Source: an uncultured Flavobacteriales bacterium
GTDB lineage: Bacteria; Bacteroidota; Bacteroidia; Flavobacteriales_F; PHOS-HE28
NCBI GenBank assembly: GCA_937872175.1
Contig: CALMPI010000003.1
Location: 1-64,000 of the forward strand
Length of the DNA stretch: 64,000 bases
Direction of reading: 5' to 3'
The notes below the pieces were generated by a model. It was not told where the DNA came from. It saw only the letters and a program-made list of their open reading frames with translations, and searched no databases. Shown here one piece after another: positions 44,770-52,137 of this stretch. A program made the translations under genes and the position numbers. Within the stretch, counting starts at the first letter, position 1; each line of letters starts with the position of its first letter.

Positions 44770-45774
44770 TCAGGCGTTGAACCGCAGCGCCTCCTTCACC
44801 TGCGACGGCAGGGGCGGAAGCTTGCGGCGCTCGAACAGGAAGCTGCTCAGGTCCGCCACTTCATTGAAGATGTAGTGGCTGTCCATGGCGCCGCGCAGAT
44901 AGGCCTTGCCCGTGCTGCCGCCCGTGCCCACCCGCAGGCCGATCATCCGGTGCACCATGTTCAGGTGACGCCCTCGCCACGCCGCCATCGCCTCGTCGAT
45001 GTCCAACAGCGCCTCCAGGAACCGGAAGGGCTGCTGAAAGATGGGCTCATCGCGATAGAGCATGATGAAGAGCGCACTGCGACAGGCCTTGGGGCTCAGC
45101 TTCCGATCAGCCGAACCCTCCACGAAGATCTTGCGCCACAACGCGGCGTTGGCCTCTTCGCCTTGGACCAGGCTGGCGTTGTAGATGCGCTCCAGTTGCT
45201 CGAAGAACGTGGCCTGGCCCTCGGGCCAATAGCGGGACTCGAGGAACGGCATGCGTTCCAACCACGCGTTCACCAGTTCCAGCAGGGTCGGCAGCTGCTC
45301 CAGCGCCTCGATCTCCGCCTTGTGCTGGGGTTTCAGCTGGCTGGTGTAGTACTGCTTTCCGAAGCGGGCCTCCATCCGCAGCCCCAGCCGCGCCTCCAGC
45401 ACTTTGAACTGCATGCTCTGGAAGCCGCTCGCCGGTCGCAGCATGTCCCGGAAATCCAGGAAGTCCAGCGGCGTCATCGTCTCCATGATGTCCATCTGAT
45501 GGACCAGCACGTCCAATATGGTCTTCACCCGCTGCAGCCGGTGCACCGCGATGTTCAGCTCGCCATTGTTGTCATCCACATGGTGGTCGGCGAACATCGC
45601 GATGACGCTGCCCGCTTCATGCAGGATCTGTTTGAACCAAAGCTCATAGGCCTGGTGGATCACGATGAAGAGCATCTCGTCGTGCGCGTGCTGGCCGCGC
45701 TTGTCGCTCTCCAAGGCCTGCGCGCCCAGGATCTTGTCGAGCTGCAGGTAGTCGGGGTAGTAGACGTTGGACAT
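44770..45774 (-). CDS. kynA: Tryptophan 2,3-dioxygenase
   Basis: 334 residues from ATG 45774; the longer ORF would translate the leader palindrome. The haem enzyme opens the indole ring of L-tryptophan to N-formylkynurenine, first step of the kynurenine pathway. Family signatures: YLQLDKIL, HDEMLFIVIHQAYELWFKQIL (haem pocket and substrate His) and PASGFQSMQFK. Length is somewhat longer than the 280-residue proteobacterial form and fits the Bacteroidota branch. No other kyn gene is in the window. Its promoter is back to back with that of the TonB-domain gene and its leader has a large palindrome. Confidence 0.95.
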   Translation of the reverse strand: MSNVYYPDYLQLDKILGAQALESDKRGQHAHDEMLFIVIHQAYELWFKQILHEAGSVIAMFADHHVDDNNGELNIAVHRLQRVKTILDVLVHQMDIMETMTPLDFLDFRDMLRPASGFQSMQFKVLEARLGLRMEARFGKQYYTSQLKPQHKAEIEALEQLPTLLELVNAWLERMPFLESRYWPEGQATFFEQLERIYNASLVQGEEANAALWRKIFVEGSADRKLSPKACRSALFIMLYRDEPIFQQPFRFLEALLDIDEAMAAWRGRHLNMVHRMIGLRVGTGGSTGKAYLRGAMDSHYIFNEVADLSSFLFERRKLPPLPSQVKEALRFNA

Positions 45775-45799
45775 GGTGATGCGCCCGCGTATCCATGTG

Positions 45800-45831
45800 T
45801 TCATGTGCACATGGGCCCATGTGAACATGAG
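45800..45831. promoter_or_regulatory. 32-bp palindrome in the leader of tryptophan dioxygenase
   Basis: An imperfect inverted repeat centred on GGGCCC; CACATGGGCCCATGTG (45808-45823) is perfect, with outer CATGT/ACATG pairs. It lies between the TACATTCG box (45859-45866, minus strand) and the ATG at 45774, so just downstream of the expected transcript start. It could be an operator for a dimeric repressor or a leader hairpin. Confidence 0.65.
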
Positions 45832-45858
45832 CTCAGGTGCACGTGGCCCGGGCCGTGG

Positions 45859-45866
45859 CGAATGTA
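45859..45866 (-). promoter_or_regulatory. TACATTCG -7-type box for tryptophan dioxygenase
   Basis: On the minus strand TACATTCG, identical to boxes before 50860 and 60722, lies 84 bases before the ATG at 45774. Confidence 0.4.
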
Positions 45867-45888
45867 GGCGGCTCCGGCCGCGGCCGGC

Positions 45889-45896
45889 TAACTTTG
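45889..45896 (+). promoter_or_regulatory. TAACTTTG -7-type box seven bases before ATG
   Basis: TAACTTTG fits TAnnTTTG exactly and ends seven bases before the ATG at 45904; it is 22 bases from the opposing box of the tryptophan dioxygenase gene. Confidence 0.55.
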
Positions 45897-45903
45897 GTCA
45901 ACC

Positions 45904-46398
45904 ATGCGCGGTCCGCTTCTCGTGCTCGTCCTGCTTATCCCTGCTACCCTGGCTGCGCAGCAAGGCAGCGCACCGGTGCGCACCGACGCGGATGCGGGTC
46001 AGGCGCTCTTCGAACGGGGCTTCGGGAAGGATGGCGCCGCCAGGTCCGTCGTGGAGGTGATGCCCGCCTTTCCTGGAGGGGAACCGGAACTATACCGCAG
46101 GATCAAGGAGGAGACCCGCTATCCGAAGGAGGCGCTCAGGAACGGGATCACCGGCCGGGTGATGGTGCACTTCATGGTGGAGAAGGATGGCCGTGTGGAC
46201 AGCGTGTGGGTGCCACGTCCCGTGGATCCGCTGCTTGACGCGGAGGCCGTACGGGTGGTGCGTGGCCTTTCGGGATGGTCTCCCGGCACGATGGACGGGC
46301 GGCCGGTCCGTGTGCTGTTCCGCCTGCCGATCGCCTTCACCATGGACCCTGCCGCCGCGAAGAAGCGCCGCAGGAAGGCCACCCGTCGACGCGGGTAG
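45904..46398 (+). CDS. Periplasmic TonB C-terminal domain protein
   Basis: 164 residues. A cleavable signal peptide (MRGPLLVLVLLIPATLAAQ) replaces the membrane anchor of classical TonB. Residues 60-150 form a TonB_C domain (YRRIKEETRYPKEALRNGITG, VMVHFMVEKDGRVDSVWV). A basic tail (KKRRRKATRRRG) ends the protein. It may act as an accessory energy-transducing or receptor-binding domain; without an anchor it cannot work alone as TonB. Confidence 0.8.
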   Translation: MRGPLLVLVLLIPATLAAQQGSAPVRTDADAGQALFERGFGKDGAARSVVEVMPAFPGGEPELYRRIKEETRYPKEALRNGITGRVMVHFMVEKDGRVDSVWVPRPVDPLLDAEAVRVVRGLSGWSPGTMDGRPVRVLFRLPIAFTMDPAAAKKRRRKATRRRG

Positions 46399-46408
46399 CG
46401 CGAACCCC

Positions 46409-46852
46409 TCAGGCCACCATCACCTTCAGCACGTCGCCGGCCACCTCCACCGGGTAGGTCTTCAGCCCTTGCTGCGAAGGACCTTTGGTCACCTGGCCGT
46501 CCATGTCGAAGGCACTGCCATGCCAGCCGCACACCAGCTTGTCACCGTCGGGCTTCACCGGTCCGCCCTTGTGCGGGCAGTTCAATACCAGGGCCTTGTA
46601 GGTGCCGTCAGCGCCCTTGCTGATGTACAGTTTGTCGCCCAAGCCTTTGGCGCTCACGAGGCCCACGCCGTTGGACAGGCTGGACATCGGAATGCTGAGC
46701 ACGCCGTTCTCCACGGCCAGGGCCGCCGACGCGGAGGAGCCCGCTGCGGCGGTCTTGCCGGAGGAACAGCTTTCGAGGGAGGCCAGGGCGGGCACGGCGG
46801 CCAGCGCGGCGCAGGCCTTGCAGCCTGCGAGGAGGAAGTTGCGGCGGTCCAT
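46409..46852 (-). CDS. Small Rieske [2Fe-2S] protein
   Basis: 147 residues from ATG 46852, chosen because it begins the export signal MDRRNFLLAGCKACAAL (Tat-like RRNF, possible lipoprotein at ESCSSG). The Rieske cluster site is CPHKGG at about 103-108 and CGWHGS at about 119-124, giving two Cys and two His. The extra disulfide cysteines of cytochrome bc1 Rieske proteins are missing, so it is closer to the ferredoxin/dioxygenase type. An electron carrier on the outer side of the inner membrane; the partner is unknown. Confidence 0.88.
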   Translation of the reverse strand: MDRRNFLLAGCKACAALAAVPALASLESCSSGKTAAAGSSASAALAVENGVLSIPMSSLSNGVGLVSAKGLGDKLYISKGADGTYKALVLNCPHKGGPVKPDGDKLVCGWHGSAFDMDGQVTKGPSQQGLKTYPVEVAGDVLKVMVA

Positions 46853-46992
46853 GGGGGCTTGTTGGTCGAGCGGAAAGATAGACGCTCGCTGTGGAACAGC
46901 GGCGCAGGGCCTGAGGTTCACAACCCTTAACAGGTCCGCGCACCTTCCGGCACGCGAATGGCTTACCTTGCGTTCAAATCAGACCCCATTCC

Positions 46993-47415
46993 ATGCGCAT
47001 CCTTCTGAGCATCGCTGCCTCCCTGGCCTTCCTGGCCACGGCCTCCGCACAAAGCACCACCACCGACAAGGTGGCCACCGACAAGGCCACTGCCGTCGCC
47101 CCGGCCAGCCCCGAGAAGGCGACCGCCGTGGCGCCTGCGACCGCCATCGCCCCCTCCGCTGAGACCAAGGCACCGTCCTGTGCCGGTGGTGCCAAGACCG
47201 CGGGCGCGGGCTGCTGCGCCGGCAAAGCGGGCGCCGATGCCAAGGCCGCCTGTGCCGGTCATGACCACAAGGCCCACGGGCATGCTCACGCCGAGCATGG
47301 AGCCCATGGCGATGCCAAGGCCGCCGGTTGCGCCGGTGGTGGTGCCAAGGCCGCGTGCTGTGCCGGAAAGGCCGGCGCGAAGTCCGATGCCACGCCCGCT
47401 CCGGAGACCAAGTAA
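46993..47415 (+). CDS. Exported Ala-rich Cys/His protein, possible metal binder
   Basis: 140 residues; signal peptide MRILLSIAASLAFLATASAQ. The mature part is low-complexity: TDKVATDKATAVAP, then CAGGAKTAGAGCCAGKAGAD, HDHKAHGHAHAEHGAHG, CAGGGAKAACCAGKAG. The double CCAGKAG motif and the His cluster suggest binding of copper, zinc or nickel in the periplasm. Biased composition makes homology uncertain, but a full ORF with a signal peptide, a TTACCTTG box 22 bases upstream and a hairpin downstream support a real gene. Confidence 0.7.
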   Translation: MRILLSIAASLAFLATASAQSTTTDKVATDKATAVAPASPEKATAVAPATAIAPSAETKAPSCAGGAKTAGAGCCAGKAGADAKAACAGHDHKAHGHAHAEHGAHGDAKAAGCAGGGAKAACCAGKAGAKSDATPAPETK

Positions 47416-47432
47416 GCTCCGACCCTGTTCAT

Positions 47433-47463
47433 GAAGCCCTCCGACCCGTGGTCGGGGGGCTTC
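47433..47463 (+). terminator. Terminator-like hairpin after the Cys/His protein
   Basis: GAAGCCCTCCGACC pairs with GGTCGGGGGGCTTC around CGT, 17 bases after the stop. The following GTGCTTC is a weak T tract. It may serve both converging genes. Confidence 0.6.
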
Positions 47464-47469
47464 GTGCTT

Positions 47470-47862
47470 CTACCCCAGGAACACCACCTCCATCCGCTCT
47501 TCCGGGCCCAGCCGCAGGTCGCGCAACCGCAGCTCCAGCAGCCAGCCCATCACCGGTGGGGCATCCGCGCGGAGCTCCACGGGCGCGTAGGTCCAGTTGC
47601 GGATGTTCCGGAACAGCGGGTCCGGCCAGGTGGGATTGAACAGCACGCTGAAGCGGAACACCTGATGGTCGGCCACCATTTCGCGCCCGCGGTCGTCGTA
47701 GGCCCGGGTGGTGACGATCAGCGCGGCGCGGTTCAGCCGCCGCTGCCAGTCGGCGTCCGCCGTGACGAAGAAGGCCTGGCGCAGGTCGATGCGCGGGCGT
47801 TCCGTGGCGCTGAAGCGTGCTTCGGGATGCCCGGGGTCCAGGGTGATGTGCCGCGTTGCCAT
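47470..47862 (-). CDS. Small conserved-looking soluble protein
   Basis: 130 residues from ATG 47862, five bases after the stop of the preceding barrel gene; the longer ORF overlaps that gene in another frame and is discarded. No signal peptide. Contains FFVTADADWQRRLNRAALIVTT-like strands (ADWQRRLNRAALIVTTRAYD) and ends RDLRLGPEERMEVVFLG. I do not recognise the fold. Third gene of a likely operon with the two outer-membrane proteins upstream. Confidence 0.6.
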   Translation of the reverse strand: MATRHITLDPGHPEARFSATERPRIDLRQAFFVTADADWQRRLNRAALIVTTRAYDDRGREMVADHQVFRFSVLFNPTWPDPLFRNIRNWTYAPVELRADAPPVMGWLLELRLRDLRLGPEERMEVVFLG

Positions 47863-47867
47863 CGGGT

Positions 47868-50051
47868 TCAGAACCGCACCCGCACCTGCACCTTCACGTC
47901 GCTGCGCGTGTTGCCCGCGATCTCCTGCAGGCCCGAACTGATGCGGTCGGTGTCCTGGAAGATGAAGGCGCCGTAGCGCAGCCACACATCCACCCGGCGC
48001 AGCGGCGTGAGGCGCAGCATGGCGTACCACCGCATGCCGCGACCGTAGTAAGGCGGGATGCTGAACACGCCGATGAGGTCGTTCTCGTAGGCGTACAGCC
48101 GGGCGTCGTAGCCGTCCGTGTCGAAGAGTGCGAAGCGCAACGAGAGCTCCCACCAGCTCCGCAGGGGCCGGTGCACCAGGTCCTGATACACGAGGAAGCC
48201 GTGCTCCACCGGGCTGTCGCCGCGCTGCACGTCCACCAGTTCCACCCGGGTGCGCAGGCTCACCGACGGGGTCACCTTGTAGGTGGCGTTGACGCGCCAT
48301 TGCGTCTGCCTGCGGCGCACCAGCGGATCGATCCCGTCCACCGGAGCCTCGCTGTTGTAGCCCTTCTGCTCGTGCCGGCCGCGCAGGTACACCTCCACCT
48401 GCTTGCTGGGCCGCCAGGTCACCTGCGCCAGCACGTCGTGGCCGTCGCTGGGGCCGTTCACCTGGTAGCGCAACCACGGGAACCGGTACTGGTCTAAGTA
48501 GGCGTTGATGGTCCACCTGCGGTCAGGCCGGATCTCGAGACCGGTGTACAGCCCGCGTTCGTTCCACGGATTGCCGCCTTCCGCGAAGCCCACGCTGTAC
48601 AGCCCGTGGAAGTCCCGCTGGTAGTCGCGGTACAGCAGGGCCAGTGTGACGCGACGGTCCAGCGCCACCAGGGTGCCGAGGTTCAGGGCCCAGCCCATGT
48701 TGCCATCGGCCTGCGGCAGGCTCGCCGCCACTTCGCCGAAGAAGCTGGCGTTGCGGAACAGCCAGCTGAAGTCGCTGCCCACGGTGGTGTTCTCCTGCCC
48801 GTTGAACTCGAACCGGTTGTACGGCCGCAGCGTGCGCGTCAACGGCACATTGTAGCCTACGTGCGCCCCGGTGAGCCCCCAACTGAAGGTGCGTCGGCGA
48901 TAGCGGAGATGCCCACCGTAGGCTTGTTCCAGGATGGCGTCCTTCTTCTCCAGCTCGTTGAAGGTGCGATGGTAGCCGTCCTCCTGAAAGCTGCTGAAGC
49001 TCACCTGCGCATCGTCCACATCGCTGGTGTCCACCTCCTGCTGCACGCTCGCATCGAGTTGCTTTCGGCTGTAGAACACGGTGAGGTCGAGGTCGCGGTG
49101 CAACTCCACCGTGGCCGCCACGCCGCGGTTGAAGAGGTTCTCGTTGACGCTGGTGTACGGTGCGAGCCCGGCCGCATTGCGCTTCACGTTGAGGCTGAAG
49201 GATGACTTGCTGGCGAAGGCGAGGCCCGTCCAGTAGGTGAGCCCCAGCCCGAACTGCGCCTGGTAGTCGCCCACGGCCAGCGCCTTCAGCCGTCCGAAAT
49301 GCCGCAGGAAGAGGTGCGCGCTGTAGAAGTCGAAGCCCTGTTGCTGCGTGCCGCGGAAGAATTCCTCGCCCTCGTCCTTCTCGGCGGTGATGCCCAGGCT
49401 GATGTTGTTCCGGTAGCGGAAGCGGTAGCGGGCGTAGAGCTTGTACGGGTCGCCGAGGTAGAGCCGGCTCTCCCGCCGAAGGCTGTCGCGCACCGCCTCG
49501 TTCCCCGTGTCCGGCAGCTCGTCGCCGTCCGGATCGGTGTAGCGGCCGCCGAACAGGCCGTTGCGGTCCAGGCCGCCGCGCCGTGCCTCCACGTTCATGA
49601 TGGTACGAAGCATCACCTCGTGCTCGCCATTGCGTAGGATCTCCTTGAGCCCGGCCCGCGAGCGCAGCGGGTCCTCGCGCACGGTGATGAAGGGCTGCAC
49701 CAGGGCCAGCGTGCGCGCGTCCCACGCATCGATCGTCTGCACCTCATAAAGGCTCAGCAGCTTGCCGTTCTTCCGGATGTGCGCGAACAGGGCGCCGATC
49801 TGGACGTCGGTGAGCAGCGCCAGGCTGTTGAGCTCCTCGGCATCGGTGTGGTTGAGGTCGATGGGGTCGCGGTAGCGGTCCGTGAGCACATCGAACAGGT
49901 TGGTGAGGTCCAGGTCGCTGTCGTCACCCAGCTGTTCGGTGGCGGCCTCGATGCGCTGCTCGATGAGGTCGCGTGGCACCCCCTGGTCCTCCTGGGCCCA
50001 TGCCGGTGCCCCGGTCGCCGCCAGGACGAGCACTGCGGCGCACCTTTTCAT
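47868..50051 (-). CDS. Helix-hairpin-helix plus outer-membrane barrel protein
   Basis: 727 residues; signal peptide MKRCAAVLVLAATGAPAWAQ. Residues 45-125 contain ComEA-like helix-hairpin-helix elements (DLNHTDAEELNSLALLTDVQI, then LLSLYEVQTIDAWDARTL). From about 140 on the chain is a long series of amphipathic strands (LYARYRFRYRNNISLGITAE, VEVYLRGRHEQKGY) ending in VQVRVRF, the terminal Phe typical of outer-membrane barrels. The family is common in Bacteroidota but uncharacterised. The HhH part should face the periplasm, where DNA or protein binding is conceivable. Start overlaps the stop of the upstream barrel gene (ATGA). Confidence 0.82.
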   Translation of the reverse strand: MKRCAAVLVLAATGAPAWAQEDQGVPRDLIEQRIEAATEQLGDDSDLDLTNLFDVLTDRYRDPIDLNHTDAEELNSLALLTDVQIGALFAHIRKNGKLLSLYEVQTIDAWDARTLALVQPFITVREDPLRSRAGLKEILRNGEHEVMLRTIMNVEARRGGLDRNGLFGGRYTDPDGDELPDTGNEAVRDSLRRESRLYLGDPYKLYARYRFRYRNNISLGITAEKDEGEEFFRGTQQQGFDFYSAHLFLRHFGRLKALAVGDYQAQFGLGLTYWTGLAFASKSSFSLNVKRNAAGLAPYTSVNENLFNRGVAATVELHRDLDLTVFYSRKQLDASVQQEVDTSDVDDAQVSFSSFQEDGYHRTFNELEKKDAILEQAYGGHLRYRRRTFSWGLTGAHVGYNVPLTRTLRPYNRFEFNGQENTTVGSDFSWLFRNASFFGEVAASLPQADGNMGWALNLGTLVALDRRVTLALLYRDYQRDFHGLYSVGFAEGGNPWNERGLYTGLEIRPDRRWTINAYLDQYRFPWLRYQVNGPSDGHDVLAQVTWRPSKQVEVYLRGRHEQKGYNSEAPVDGIDPLVRRRQTQWRVNATYKVTPSVSLRTRVELVDVQRGDSPVEHGFLVYQDLVHRPLRSWWELSLRFALFDTDGYDARLYAYENDLIGVFSIPPYYGRGMRWYAMLRLTPLRRVDVWLRYGAFIFQDTDRISSGLQEIAGNTRSDVKVQVRVRF

Positions 50052-50860
50052 GGGAAGCGGTAGCTGAGCCCCAGCTGGGGCGTGGGACCGAGCAGGCTGC
50101 GGAAGGCCACGGCCAGGTCCAGGTCGAAGCCCTTCAGCCGCACGCCCACGCCGAAGTGGCCCTGTGTGGGGCCGGTGCTTACGCCCGTGCGCAGGAACAA
50201 GGCGTTCACCGGGTGGTACTCCAGGCCCGCATGGAAGCGTTCGGCCTCGTCGATGTCCTTCACCACCTCGCCCGTCACCACCAGCTTGTCGCTGAACGTG
50301 TAGCCCAGGCCCGCCTTCAGCACGGTGGGCACCCGCTCCTCATAGGGGCCGCCAAGCTCGGTGCGCGAAGGGTTGTACAGGTGCGCGCCGGCCCACAGCC
50401 GTTCGGTGAGGCGGGCCTGCACGCCCACCTCGCCGGTGACCATCCCCCGGCTGCCGTAGCCCTCGCCAAGGCGCACGCCGAGATAATCCAGCTGAACGCC
50501 CACACGCAGCCCGTCGCCGAAGCGCATGGCATAGGCCACGCCCACTTTCGTTTCGCGGTACAGGTCGTAGCCCAGGGTATTGGCGTTCACGGCGATGGTG
50601 CCACGGCCCAACGGAAGGGCCACCGCCAGGGCTTGATGGTCCAGCGACTCGCTCAACCAGTGCCGCTGCATGAACACGCCCACGGCGGGCCGGGTAAGAC
50701 CGGCCAGCCCGGCCTGGTTGTGCTGTGCGCTCCACAGGTCGATGAGCGTAAGCCCCGCCTGGCCCATGCCCGCGATCCGGGCACCCACGGGATGGTTGTC
50801 GCCGCCCGCTTGTGCGGTGACGACCACGGCCAGGGCGAAGGCGGACAGCACGCGGCGCAT
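50048..50860 (-). CDS. PorV/FadL-like outer-membrane beta-barrel protein
   Basis: 270 residues from ATG 50860, which follows a TACATTCG box by five bases; signal peptide MRRVLSAFALAVVVTAQAGG. The mature start VGARIAGMGQAGLTLIDLWSAQHNQAGLA is the hallmark of the PorV/PorQ/FadL-like group in Bacteroidota. Strands continue to the final LGLSYRFP. It may be a T9SS accessory barrel or a transporter. Translationally coupled to the HhH-barrel protein. Confidence 0.8.
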   Translation of the reverse strand: MRRVLSAFALAVVVTAQAGGDNHPVGARIAGMGQAGLTLIDLWSAQHNQAGLAGLTRPAVGVFMQRHWLSESLDHQALAVALPLGRGTIAVNANTLGYDLYRETKVGVAYAMRFGDGLRVGVQLDYLGVRLGEGYGSRGMVTGEVGVQARLTERLWAGAHLYNPSRTELGGPYEERVPTVLKAGLGYTFSDKLVVTGEVVKDIDEAERFHAGLEYHPVNALFLRTGVSTGPTQGHFGVGVRLKGFDLDLAVAFRSLLGPTPQLGLSYRFP

Positions 50861-50865
50861 GGCGC

Positions 50866-50873
50866 CGAATGTA
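50866..50873 (-). promoter_or_regulatory. TACATTCG -7-type box five bases before ATG
   Basis: On the minus strand TACATTCG then GCGCC then the ATG at 50860. The 13 bases TACATTCGGCGCC occur again before the GTG at 60722. Confidence 0.55.
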
Positions 50874-50944
50874 GGCGGAAAGGGGATGAGCGCGCCCGAT
50901 CCCCGCGCCGGCACCGTTGCCTACCTTCGCATCCCTTTCCCCGC

Positions 50945-51508
50945 ATGCCCGAGCCTGCCACCGCCGCCCGCGTCCGCCTGCACGACAAGGATTTCGTACC
51001 GTACATCCCGGCGGCCGACCTGGATGCCGCCATCGACCGCGTGGCCGCTGAGCTTCAGGCACGCTACGCCGGCATGCGACCGCTCTTCCTCGGTGTGTTG
51101 AACGGTGCCTTCTTCTTCGCCGCCGAGCTCATGAAGCGGCTGGAGATGGAGTGCGAGATCACCTTCATCAAGGTGGCCAGCTACCACGGCACCAGTAGCA
51201 CCGGCACCGTCACCCAGCTCATCGGCCTCAGCGAGCGGCTGGATGGCCGCCATGTGGTGATCGTGGAGGACATCGTGGACACCGGCGGCACCATCGCCCA
51301 CATCATGGACGCGCTCAACGGTCTGCACCCGGCGAGCATCAGCGTGGCCGCGCTGCTCTTCAAACCGGAGGCCTACTCGCGCCCCTGGCCCATCGAGCAT
51401 GTGGCACTGCGCATCCCCAACGCGTTCGTGGTGGGCTCCGGCCTCGACCACGATGGATTGGGCCGCAACCTGCCAGGCATCTGGCGCATCACCGAACCCA
51501 CCCCATGA
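50945..51508 (+). CDS. hpt: Hypoxanthine phosphoribosyltransferase
   Basis: 187 residues from ATG 50945; TACCTTCG lies 15 bases upstream. It salvages hypoxanthine and guanine to IMP and GMP using PRPP. The PRPP loop reads HVVIVEDIVDTGGTI at about 99-113; FLGVLNGAFFFAAELMKRL and SYHGTSSTGTV are also family motifs. Its stop overlaps the adk start (ATGA at 51505-51508), a gene pair common in Bacteroidota. Confidence 0.95.
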   Translation: MPEPATAARVRLHDKDFVPYIPAADLDAAIDRVAAELQARYAGMRPLFLGVLNGAFFFAAELMKRLEMECEITFIKVASYHGTSSTGTVTQLIGLSERLDGRHVVIVEDIVDTGGTIAHIMDALNGLHPASISVAALLFKPEAYSRPWPIEHVALRIPNAFVVGSGLDHDGLGRNLPGIWRITEPTP

Positions 51509-52077
51509 GCAAGCTGAACCTTGTGCTCTTCGGCCCCCCGGGCGCCGGCAAAGGCACCCAGAGCACCTTCCTCATCGAACGTTACAAGCTGGTCCACCTC
51601 AGCACCGGCGACCTGCTCCGTGCGGAGATCAAGGCCGAGAGCGAACTGGGCGTGCAGGCCAAGGAGCTCATGGACCGCGGCGAGCTGGTGGCCGACCACA
51701 TCGTCATCGGCATGATCCGCAACGCCATGGAGGCCAACCTCGAGGCCCGCGGCTTCATCTTCGACGGCTTCCCCCGCACCAAGGCCCAGGCCGTGGCGCT
51801 GGACGAGATGCTCGCCTCCAAGAACGAGCCCATCACCCACATGCTCGCCCTCGAAGTGCCCGAGGCCGAGCTCGTGCAGCGGCTTCTGGGGCGTGGTGCC
51901 ACCAGCGGACGCACCGACGACCGCGACGAAGCCGTCATCCGCAACCGCATCCGCGAGTACGAGCAGAAGACCGCGCCGCTCAAGGACCACTACGCCGCCC
52001 AAGGGAAGTTCACCGCCATCGACGGCGTGGGCAGCGTGTCCGACATCACCGCCCGGCTGGTGAAGGCGATCGGCTAA
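51505..52077 (+). CDS. adk: Adenylate kinase (short form)
   Basis: 190 residues. Interconverts ATP + AMP and 2 ADP. P-loop GPPGAGKGTQS at the N-terminus, AMP-binding LSTGDLLRAEI, the FDGFPRTKAQA motif, and a short LID (GRGATSGRTDDRDE) without the zinc-binding insert of long forms. Coupled to hpt. In many Bacteroidota obgE follows adk directly; here two oppositely oriented T9SS genes separate them. Confidence 0.96.
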   Translation: MSKLNLVLFGPPGAGKGTQSTFLIERYKLVHLSTGDLLRAEIKAESELGVQAKELMDRGELVADHIVIGMIRNAMEANLEARGFIFDGFPRTKAQAVALDEMLASKNEPITHMLALEVPEAELVQRLLGRGATSGRTDDRDEAVIRNRIREYEQKTAPLKDHYAAQGKFTAIDGVGSVSDITARLVKAIG

Positions 52078-52137
52078 GGACGGAAGCCCATGGGTGCTCC
52101 ATACCCTGGATCCGGTTCACCTCCTGGCGCCGCGCCT

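Noticed and set aside
47470-48516. 348-residue ORF at the end of the HhH-barrel gene
   Set aside because: Only the last 130 codons lie outside the barrel gene; these form the small CDS starting at 47862, and the rest is a shadow.
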